From Gammaproteobacteria bacterium (GTDB taxonomy: Bacteria; Pseudomonadota; Gammaproteobacteria; Ga0077536), in NCBI GenBank assembly GCA_003540955.1, contig DPMX01000282.1, positions 1-7,374 of the forward strand: a stretch of 7,374 nt of DNA, written 5' to 3'. The position numbers and the translations under genes were made by a program. Below the pieces are notes generated by a model. It saw only the letters and a program-made list of their open reading frames with translations. It was not told the origin of the DNA and did not search any database. Below, piece by piece: positions 1 to 5,640 of this stretch (its first letter is position 1; every line of letters starts with the position of its first letter).

Positions 1-578
1 AATTAGCACGTGGTCTGCTTGCTAAAAATGTCTACGACGTCGTAGTACTTGACAGAATGTTACCAGATGGTGACGGGCTATCATTCATCGAAGAGCTCCG
101 GTCCGGCGGAAATGATATACCGGTCTTAGTGTTATCCGCGCTAGGTGAAGTCAATCATCGAGTCGAAGGTCTGCGGGCTGGAAGTGATGATTATTTAGTG
201 AAACCGTTTGATATCTCGGAATTGACAGCCCGAATTGAAGTTTTATTTCGGCGTTCCAAACTACCGATCCCACCGATCGAATTCCACCTTGGAACGCTTA
301 AGATCGATCTCATAACGCATCAGGTGACACGCGAGGGTCGGACGATAAGACTGCAACCGCGAGAATTTAAATTGCTCGAGTATCTTGCACGCCATGCAGG
401 TCAAGTCGTCACCCGCACGATGCTATTGGAATCTGTTTGGGGTCTGAATTTCGATCCGCAAACTAACGTAGTGGACGTTCATATTAGTCGATTGCGTAAC
501 AAGCTTGATGCCGATTACTCACGGCCGTTACTTCATACTGTTCGCGGGGAGGGTTATCGGCTTGCGGAGATTCCGTAA
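1..578 (+). CDS. OmpR/PhoB-family response regulator, 5'-truncated by the window edge
   Basis: This is the C-terminal part of a DNA-binding response regulator of a two-component system. The reading frame is open from base 3, so the gene starts upstream; the ATG at 57 lies inside the receiver domain and is not the start. The frame reads YDVVVLDRMLPDGDG, and the Asp encoded at 51-53 is the expected phosphorylation site. It is followed by the switch Ser (VLSALG), the conserved Lys (LVKPFD) and a full winged-helix effector domain with PREFKLLEYL, GQVVTRTMLLESVWG, NVVDVHISRLRNKLD and a terminal TVRGEGYRL. This effector layout is the OmpR/PhoB type. The stop TAA at 576-578 lies inside the start of the kinase gene, so the two are translated as one unit. 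The target genes and the signal are not visible. Identification of the family is very secure; the particular member is not recognisable. Confidence 0.95.
   Translation, partial: LARGLLAKNVYDVVVLDRMLPDGDGLSFIEELRSGGNDIPVLVLSALGEVNHRVEGLRAGSDDYLVKPFDISELTARIEVLFRRSKLPIPPIEFHLGTLKIDLITHQVTREGRTIRLQPREFKLLEYLARHAGQVVTRTMLLESVWGLNFDPQTNVVDVHISRLRNKLDADYSRPLLHTVRGEGYRLAEIP
546..553 (+). promoter_or_regulatory. Ribosome binding site deciding the TTG start of the kinase
   Basis: GGGGAGGG lies within the regulator's coding end and ends 8 bases before TTG 562. No comparable purine run stands before ATG 508. This supports the later, non-ATG start and translational coupling of the two genes. Confidence 0.55.
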
Positions 579-1932
579 ATTTGGTTATTCGACCACTTTC
601 AAGGTCGCGGTGATTTTCGTAGTAATCCTTGTCAGTACGGTAGCGCTGATCGGGGCATTTGTGCTTTGGTCTACCGTTGGGTTTATGGACCGGCAAACTA
701 ATACAGTCATTGAAACAGATATCGAAGGACTTGCGGAAGTCTATAGGGGCCGTGGATTACACGGATTAATAACAACCATCGAATTAAGAATCGAACGTGA
801 TCCAACCCGGTCGTCAATTTATCTTGTCGCGGACGACAAACGCAATCCCGTAGTCGGAAACATTTCGGCGTGGCCAAGTGTTGGGCCGAATGAATCGGGA
901 TGGATTGAGTTTGGTTTGACAGAACGGACGACCGGTACAAAAACTACAGCGCGCTCGCGACCATTTTTGCTTCGCGATGGCGTGAATCTGTTGGTTGGGA
1001 GGGATATCCGTAATTTGCAATCCATGAAAAACCAAATAGAGCATTCACTGTTATTAGCTATGGTGATTGCTACGGTTATTGGAATTAGTGCCGGGCTGCT
1101 GTTGTCCCGCCGAGTAGGGTTACGATTAAAGAAAATTAGCCAGACCAGCAGGGAAGTGATGGAGGGTAATCTTTCGAACCGAGTGCCGATCCTAGGCCGA
1201 GGAGATGATCTAGATGAAGTTGGTCAAAGTTTCAACGCGATGCTTGATCAGATTCAACAACTTCTAAGTGGTATCGAGCATGTGACTGACAATATTGCTC
1301 ACGATCTCCGGACGCCGCTATCACGATTGCGCAATCGCTTAATACAATTGCGCAATCTCACGAGCAAGAAAGGCGAATCGGTGGTTTCTATTGAAGCTTG
1401 TGTCGTCGAAGTCGATCGTCTACTCGCCACATTTAGGGCGTTGCTCCGTATTGCCAAGCTTGAAGCAGCAGGGCATGGCAAAAATTTCGGAATCGTAGAT
1501 CTTGAAGAAGTTATCAGTGCAGCCGTTGAGTTGTATGCACCATTAGCTGACGAGCGAAAAATAGCAGTGGAGGTAGATTCGACTGGAATCGAAATCAGAG
1601 GTGAACGCGACCTATTAATGCAGGCCGTGTGTAATATATTAGATAATGCGATTAAATTTTCGCCAATAAATGGCAAAATCGATATTGTTTTAGATGTAGA
1701 TGCAGTCGGGGTAATACTGTCCGTCTCAGATACCGGGTGCGGGGTGGAGGCCGAGGACAGGTGTCGGGTCTTTGAACGCTTTTACCGCACCGAACGCGGT
1801 CGTGATAAGGAGGGAGCGGGGCTTGGTCTGAGCATGGTGAGCGCCATCTGCGCCTACCATGGCGCGATCGTCTCATTGCACAATCACAATCCAGGGTTGC
1901 TGGTGCAAATTACTTTTCCGAAGAACCCCTAA
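562..1932 (+). CDS. Membrane sensor histidine kinase (HAMP, HisKA, HATPase_c)
   Basis: This is the cognate sensor kinase of the upstream regulator, an inner-membrane protein of about 456 residues. The proposed start is TTG 562, because GGGGAGGG at 546-553 gives a ribosome site with an 8-base spacer and a 17-base overlap with the regulator; ATG 508 would add 18 residues and overlap the regulator by 71 bases. With this start, residues 12-36 form the first membrane segment, about 37-160 a periplasmic sensing region with no motif I recognise, and 162-183 the second membrane segment. HAMP follows (to about 235), then the H-box NIAHDLRTPLSRLR with phospho-acceptor His247. The ATPase domain has the N-box (NILDNAIKFSP), G1 (DTGCGV, 390-395), F-box (FERFYR) and G2 (GAGLGLS, 418-424). 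All catalytic motifs are intact. The periplasmic part suggests an external signal, but its nature is unknown. Confidence 0.95.
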   Translation: MRRFRKFGYSTTFKVAVIFVVILVSTVALIGAFVLWSTVGFMDRQTNTVIETDIEGLAEVYRGRGLHGLITTIELRIERDPTRSSIYLVADDKRNPVVGNISAWPSVGPNESGWIEFGLTERTTGTKTTARSRPFLLRDGVNLLVGRDIRNLQSMKNQIEHSLLLAMVIATVIGISAGLLLSRRVGLRLKKISQTSREVMEGNLSNRVPILGRGDDLDEVGQSFNAMLDQIQQLLSGIEHVTDNIAHDLRTPLSRLRNRLIQLRNLTSKKGESVVSIEACVVEVDRLLATFRALLRIAKLEAAGHGKNFGIVDLEEVISAAVELYAPLADERKIAVEVDSTGIEIRGERDLLMQAVCNILDNAIKFSPINGKIDIVLDVDAVGVILSVSDTGCGVEAEDRCRVFERFYRTERGRDKEGAGLGLSMVSAICAYHGAIVSLHNHNPGLLVQITFPKNP

Positions 1933-2075
1933 CTAAGCAAGGACGTCGGTTTAGCTGGCGGGTTTCAGCGAAAAATATATTAATATTGATGGGCCGTACA
2001 ATGCTAACGACTCCTTAGGTTGTAAGCTAGTGCAGCCGGAGAACGCCTTAGTCACCAGAACGAGAGCGATACAAA
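1933..2075 (+). promoter_or_regulatory. Intergenic region with probable promoter of the carboxylase operon
   Basis: The 143 bases between the kinase stop and the biotin carboxylase start carry no open reading frame of note. An A/T-rich block at 1971-1987 contains the 10-base palindrome ATATTAATAT (1977-1986) and is followed by TACAAT at 1997-2002, a good -10 hexamer. No matching TTGACA-like -35 is seen 16-18 bases upstream, so the exact promoter is uncertain. The hexamer CCTTAG occurs twice (near 2013 and 2046). No hairpin with a T-run closes the kinase gene, so read-through from the signalling genes into the carboxylase operon cannot be excluded. GAGAG at 2062-2066, 9 bases before ATG 2076, is the likely ribosome site of the next gene. 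Confidence 0.35.
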
Positions 2076-3437
2076 ATGCGAAAATTACTAGTTGCTAACC
2101 GAGGGGAAATTGCTTGTCGAGTCTTGCGCAGTGCAAAAACCTTAGGTCTTGGTACCGTAGCGGTCTACTCAGAAGCAGATGTGCAATCGCTACATGTGAA
2201 GCGAGCTGACGAAGCGATCCTGATCGGTCCGGCTAAAGCAAAAGAGAGCTATCTAGATTTTGAACGGATACTTGGTGCGGCACGCGAAGCAGGGGCCGAA
2301 GCGATCCACCCGGGCTATGGGTTCCTCTCTGAAAACGCTGGGTTTGCGCAGCGAGTTTTAGATAGTGGCCTGACTTGGATTGGTCCGACACCTGCGCAGA
2401 TTCGAGACATGGGGGATAAAGAACGAGCGAGAGGTATTGCCGAGTCCGCTGGTGTACCCGTGTTGACTGGCAGCCAGCGTTTTTTGGTGGGTGAAATCGA
2501 TTGTATCTTTGAAGCTGGAGAAAGCGTTGGATATCCGTTGCTGGTTAAGGCGTCCGCAGGTGGAGGCGGTATTGGCATGCGGTTGGTTGAACAGCCGGAC
2601 CAGCTAGAGGCGGTTGTTAAGTCGACTCAAGCAATGGCCGAGCGTTCCTTTGGCGACGGCACAATTTTTCTGGAGCGATATATTCCGAAAGCTAGGCATA
2701 TTGAGATCCAGGTGTTCGGTTTTGGCGGAGGGCGTGTGGTACATTTCTATGAGCGAGAATGCTCGATACAACGTCGATTTCAGAAGGTAATCGAGGAAGC
2801 TCCTGCCAGTAACCTACCCGAAAATGTGCGAGAGAAGATGGCTGCCGCTGCGGTCAGCCTGGCCGAGAGTCAGTCGTATGAAGGTGCGGGAACCGTGGAG
2901 TTCATCCTAGATGCTGAGACGAGCGATTTCTTTTTTCTCGAGATGAATACGCGCATTCAAGTCGAACACCCTGTTACAGAAATGACTACAGATGTAGATC
3001 TCGTTGCTTTACAAATTAAGTTCGCTAGGGGGGATGATCTTAGTGCCTTCACACAGGCCTCTATCAATCAAGTGGGCCATGCAATCGAGTGCCGGTTGTA
3101 CGCTGAGAATCCCACAAAAATGTTTTTGCCATCTCCTGGTACGTTAGAAACCTTGATCCTTCCGCAATCGACCGATAGGGTACGGGTCGAAACCGGTGTT
3201 ATCGAAGGTGATGTGATCACCCCATATTACGATCCGATGCTGGTGAAGCTTATTTGCTCTTCAGAAACACGCAGGGAATCACTAAGCATGATGGCAGACT
3301 CATTGGCAGAAACGAAGATCGAAGGGATCGCTCACAATGTATCTTTTTTGGAAAAAATCGTCAGACATCGAGATTTTCAAAACGGCGATACTTTCACCGG
3401 GTTTATAGATGAGCATAGAGCGTCTCTGATTGGTTAG
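2076..3437 (+). CDS. Biotin carboxylase subunit (AccC-like) of a urea-carboxylase-type enzyme
   Basis: This ATP-grasp enzyme carboxylates carrier-bound biotin with bicarbonate and ATP. Its 453 residues match the usual stand-alone length. The start MRKLLVANRGEIACRV is the classic N-terminus. By alignment to remembered E. coli AccC, the ATP and catalytic residues are present: Lys115, Lys158, His208, Lys237, Glu275, Glu289, Asn291, Arg293 (in EMNTRIQVEHPVTEM), Gln295, Glu297 and Arg340. The glycine loop reads AGGGGIGMR, with Ile166 where AccC has Arg or Lys; I recall Ile here in urea carboxylases. Phe235 replaces the AccC His236 (RRFQKV). A C-terminal biotin carboxylase domain is complete (from about 335). 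It heads a four-gene operon, with the next gene 39 bases downstream. The genuine accC normally sits beside accB, so this is more likely a dedicated paralogue than the fatty-acid enzyme. Family assignment is secure; the substrate of the complex is not. Confidence 0.93.
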   Translation: MRKLLVANRGEIACRVLRSAKTLGLGTVAVYSEADVQSLHVKRADEAILIGPAKAKESYLDFERILGAAREAGAEAIHPGYGFLSENAGFAQRVLDSGLTWIGPTPAQIRDMGDKERARGIAESAGVPVLTGSQRFLVGEIDCIFEAGESVGYPLLVKASAGGGGIGMRLVEQPDQLEAVVKSTQAMAERSFGDGTIFLERYIPKARHIEIQVFGFGGGRVVHFYERECSIQRRFQKVIEEAPASNLPENVREKMAAAAVSLAESQSYEGAGTVEFILDAETSDFFFLEMNTRIQVEHPVTEMTTDVDLVALQIKFARGDDLSAFTQASINQVGHAIECRLYAENPTKMFLPSPGTLETLILPQSTDRVRVETGVIEGDVITPYYDPMLVKLICSSETRRESLSMMADSLAETKIEGIAHNVSFLEKIVRHRDFQNGDTFTGFIDEHRASLIG

Positions 3438-3458
3438 TCGGTGTAGAAAAAAACCACT

Positions 3459-3470
3459 AGGAGAAGGAAG
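3459..3470 (+). promoter_or_regulatory. Ribosome binding site of the CT_C_D subunit gene
   Basis: AGGAGAAGGAAG, a double Shine-Dalgarno-like purine run, ends 6 bases before ATG 3477. It fixes the start of the second operon gene and predicts strong translation. Confidence 0.7.
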
Positions 3471-3476
3471 AATTTT

Positions 3477-4349
3477 ATGATTTACGCTGAACCCAAATGT
3501 TCGCCGGGTGGTGATAGGTTCATGTTAATCGAATTCGGTGACGAATTGACCCTTGCATTGAATTTTTTTTCGCAAGGCTTAGCGCGTGCAACAATGGAGC
3601 AGAAAATTAAAGGTGTGGTCGAAACCTCACCTTGTTTTTCGTCGTTATCAATTCACTATGAACCTGACGAGATTAGTTACGATGACCTGCAGAAGGAAAT
3701 TTTGACGTTAGCAGCTTTACTGGGTGAAGCCAGTGATGTTGAAGTCGAAAGTCGTCTACTTTATTTTCCGGCGGTGTACCTTGATCCATGGACTGCTGCA
3801 GCAATGAACGAGTACCGCGAAAAAATTAATCCGGAGAAGGATCCAGATCCAGAATTCATAACGAATCTGAATAATTTGGAAGACGTTCAACAGTTCGTCA
3901 GGGTCCATTCCGGGACTGAATACTGGTGTGCGGCGTTAGGCTTTTGGCCAGGCACTCCATTTCTAATGCCACTTGATCCGCGATGCCAGTTGACTGCACC
4001 AAAATATAATCCTCCTCGTACCTTCACACCCCGCGGAACTATCGGTATGGGTGGCGGATCGACTGCAATTTATCCGGTTGATGGACCGGGCGGATATCAA
4101 ATTTTCGCGCGAACCCCAATGCCGATCTGGGATTCCAAACAGCGCTTACCGCAATTCGAATCACAGCTTTGGTTATTGCAGCCGACAGACAGAATCAGAT
4201 TTGTTCCGTGTACGGTAGAAGAATTCAACGAGGTAGAACGTAAGGTAGAAGAAGGTAGCTACGAGATGAATATTACTGACTATCAGAAAGTATCGCTGCA
4301 GCGTCACAAAGCGTGGGTCGAGCAGCTCGATGTCAACGCGAGATTTTGA
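3477..4349 (+). CDS. CT_C_D (AHS1/KipI/PxpB-like) carboxyltransferase subunit, urea-carboxylase type
   Basis: This 290-residue protein is the KipI-like half of an amide-type carboxyltransferase, which moves CO2 from carboxybiotin to an acceptor. The N-terminal part (about 12-90: GGDRFMLIEFGDELTLALN, then SPCFSSLSIHYEP) is the normal KipI fold start. The core has WCAALGFWPGTPFLMPLDPR (150-169), KYNPPRTFTPRGTIGMGGG (176-194) and GPGGYQIFARTPMPIWD (203-219). PxpB/KipI proteins are about 220-240 residues and read TPR-x-RVPAGSVGI in the core. Here the KYNPxRT block, an extra helix-rich stretch near 103-140 and a C-terminal extension (RIRFVPCTVEEFNEVERKVEEG) match what I remember of the urea carboxylase C-terminal CT half. 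I therefore prefer the urea-carboxylase type. It is in operon with the CT_A_B subunit, 12 bases apart. The acceptor is unknown. Automatic annotation may call it 5-oxoprolinase subunit B or allophanate hydrolase subunit 1. Confidence 0.88.
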   Translation: MIYAEPKCSPGGDRFMLIEFGDELTLALNFFSQGLARATMEQKIKGVVETSPCFSSLSIHYEPDEISYDDLQKEILTLAALLGEASDVEVESRLLYFPAVYLDPWTAAAMNEYREKINPEKDPDPEFITNLNNLEDVQQFVRVHSGTEYWCAALGFWPGTPFLMPLDPRCQLTAPKYNPPRTFTPRGTIGMGGGSTAIYPVDGPGGYQIFARTPMPIWDSKQRLPQFESQLWLLQPTDRIRFVPCTVEEFNEVERKVEEGSYEMNITDYQKVSLQRHKAWVEQLDVNARF

Positions 4350-4361
4350 GAGGGACGATCA

Positions 4362-5330
4362 ATGCTCGAAGTAGTTAAACCCGGCTTGGAAACTAGTATC
4401 CAAGATTATCCTGGTCGCATCGGTTATCTAAATCTCGGGTTTCCGTGGTCCAGTGCAATGGATTCCTGGTCGCTTAGGCTTGCCAATGTTCTCGTTGGAA
4501 ATAACGTGGGCGATGCTGGGTTAGAGTGTCAGTACATTGGGCCCTTTCTAAAGGCGCAGCGAGATACAACCATCGCGATTACTGGTGCCGACATGCAAGC
4601 GAAGGTCGATGGAGTAGGTATCCCGATGTGGGAGAGTGTTGCTCTTAAAGCAGGACAAACTTTAGAGATGACATTTGCTAAAACTGGTACCCGAAGCTAT
4701 GTTGCGATCGCCGGCGGAATCAAATCCCCTGAATTTTTGGGAGCTCGAGCGACTTTTCATAAAGCGGGAGTAGGCGGCATAGGTGGGCACGCTATCCAAG
4801 AAGGCCAGGTTATCCCAGTGGGGACCGGTAACGGGAATCCAGGGCGAAAAGTTAAAGAATCGGCGCGGCCGCAGATCGCAACTGATAAGCAGTGGCAAAT
4901 TGAAGTGGTATGCGGGCCCAATGATGATTGGATCGATAAAGCCGGACATGAACGCTTTCTCTCTACGAAGTGGAAACTGTCGGCAAAAAGCGACCGCTCC
5001 GGCTTTCGTCTTGAAGGTCCAGATTGGACATTTACCGAGAAGGCATACAACAAATTACCGGAACATGGATCCGACCCTGCGAATATTATCGATCAAGGCT
5101 ATCCCGTTGGGGGAATAAATCTCGCTGGACAAACTCCAATTATTTTGGTCAATGACGGGCCCAGTATGGGGGGGTTTATTAATCCATACACTGTGCCGCA
5201 ATGTGCGTTTTGGAAACTAGGGCAGGCGAAACCGAGTGAATTATTGTTGTTTGAAGTTATATCTGTTGAAGAAGCTCAGCAAAAGGCACGAGATATCACC
5301 GCATTATGTAGCGAAAACAGTATAGTATGA
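4362..5330 (+). CDS. CT_A_B (AHS2/KipA/PxpC-like) biotin-dependent carboxyltransferase subunit
   Basis: This 322-residue protein is the KipA-like half of the carboxyltransferase and should pair with the product of the gene before it. Family motifs appear in order: VVKPGLETSIQDYPGRIGY (4-22), the Ser/Ala-Met-Asp segment SSAMDSWSLRLANVLVG (30-46), AGLECQYIGPFL (52-63), ITGADM (73-78), the SYVAIAGGI and EFLGARATF blocks (112-132), and C-terminal DPANIIDQGYPVGGINLAGQTP plus NDGPSMGGF (264-272) and FWKLGQ (283-288). GLEC, the PMW after VDG and the FWKLGQ end are, as I remember, features of urea carboxylase more than of PxpC. The ribosome site AGGGA (4351-4355) is 6 bases before the ATG. A run of seven G (5168-5174) lies within the conserved DGPSMGGF codons without breaking the frame. 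The names 5-oxoprolinase subunit C or allophanate hydrolase subunit 2 may appear in automatic annotation. Confidence 0.88.
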   Translation: MLEVVKPGLETSIQDYPGRIGYLNLGFPWSSAMDSWSLRLANVLVGNNVGDAGLECQYIGPFLKAQRDTTIAITGADMQAKVDGVGIPMWESVALKAGQTLEMTFAKTGTRSYVAIAGGIKSPEFLGARATFHKAGVGGIGGHAIQEGQVIPVGTGNGNPGRKVKESARPQIATDKQWQIEVVCGPNDDWIDKAGHERFLSTKWKLSAKSDRSGFRLEGPDWTFTEKAYNKLPEHGSDPANIIDQGYPVGGINLAGQTPIILVNDGPSMGGFINPYTVPQCAFWKLGQAKPSELLLFEVISVEEAQQKARDITALCSENSIV

Positions 5331-5354
5331 GGGCTCGCCCTCAGGTTTTCCTGA
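5328..5354 (+). other. Two overlapping hairpins between the CT_A_B and carrier genes
   Basis: The stop codon of the CT_A_B gene begins a perfect inverted repeat, TGAGGGC-TC-GCCCTCA (5328-5343). A second one, TCAGG-TTTT-CCTGA (5341-5354), shares the bases TCA with the first, so the two stems compete for the same three bases. No T-run follows, so this is not a standard terminator. It may be an RNA processing or stability element that sets carrier levels apart from the other subunits; that role is inference. Confidence 0.5.
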
Positions 5355-5372
5355 AGTCACCATTATAAAAAC

Positions 5373-5380
5373 GGGAGAGG
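5373..5380 (+). promoter_or_regulatory. Strong ribosome binding site of the biotin carrier gene
   Basis: GGGAGAGG followed by AAAC and ATG 5385 is a strong purine-rich site. It selects this start and fits a carrier that may be needed in good supply. Confidence 0.65.
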
Positions 5381-5384
5381 AAAC

Positions 5385-5603
5385 ATGGCTCACGAAGTGG
5401 AATTGCAGACCGCGGGTAACATGTGGAAGGTGATGGTAAAACCTGGAGATTATGTTAAATCCGGCGATACGTTGTTCATCATGGAAGTTATGAAAATGGA
5501 AGTGCCACATGAGGCGCCAATTGATGGGACCATTTCAGCTGTGAATGTCAATGAAGGCGAAGAAGGCCTCGACGCGGGAATGGTCGCGGTTGTGATCGAT
5601 TAA
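5385..5603 (+). CDS. Small biotin carboxyl carrier protein (biotinyl/lipoyl domain)
   Basis: This 72-residue protein is a single biotinyl domain, the swinging arm that carries CO2 from the biotin carboxylase to the carboxyltransferase. Biotinylation is expected at Lys37 (codon 5493-5495) in EVMKMEVPHEAP. The usual motif is EAMKM, so Ala is replaced by Val next to the target Met. The paired hairpin turn around IDGTISAVNVNEGEE matches the domain, and the chain starts directly with the first strand, without the Pro/Ala linker of AccB. The usual length for stand-alone carriers is 70-80 residues, so nothing appears missing. It is the last gene of the operon, with 54 bases separating it from the CT_A_B gene. 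No biotin ligase gene is in the window; the cell's BirA would act in trans. A lipoyl domain is less likely given the MKM motif and the neighbours. Confidence 0.93.
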   Translation: MAHEVELQTAGNMWKVMVKPGDYVKSGDTLFIMEVMKMEVPHEAPIDGTISAVNVNEGEEGLDAGMVAVVID

Positions 5604-5611
5604 ATTCGACG

Positions 5612-5640
5612 AGCAGGGGCACTCTCAGGATGCGCCTGCT
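5612..5640. terminator. Weak candidate stem at the convergent 3' ends
   Basis: AGCAGG (5612-5617) can pair with CCTGCT (5635-5640), extended by two more pairs after one G-G mismatch, around an 11-base loop. It spans the 21-base gap between the carrier and trpE and enters the trpE 3' end. No T-run is seen on either strand, so a terminator role is only a possibility. Confidence 0.2.

Noticed and set aside
1299..1676. Minus-strand open frame opposite the kinase
   Set aside because: It is antisense to the H-box and dimerisation region and is Ser/Arg-rich without structure; it is a shadow of the kinase gene.
1986..2002. TTGATG (1986-1991) and TACAAT (1997-2002) as one promoter
   Set aside because: The spacing is only 5 bases, far too short for a -35/-10 pair.
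2076..3437. Housekeeping accC of acetyl-CoA carboxylase
   Set aside because: There is no accB before it, the carrier is a minimal domain at the far end of the operon, and the partner carboxyltransferase is not the AccA/AccD type.
4662..5118. Other open frames of about 95-111 residues within the CT_A_B gene on both strands
   Set aside because: They overlap a gene with strong family motifs and show no ribosome site or family features of their own.
3477..5330. PxpB/PxpC of ATP-dependent 5-oxoprolinase
   Set aside because: No PxpA (LamB/YcsF) gene is present, biotin carboxylase and carrier genes are in the same operon, and the CT motifs and lengths fit the urea carboxylase type better.
5328..5354. 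Rho-independent terminator before the carrier gene
   Set aside because: The hairpins are not followed by a T-run, and the next gene has a strong ribosome site in the same operon.
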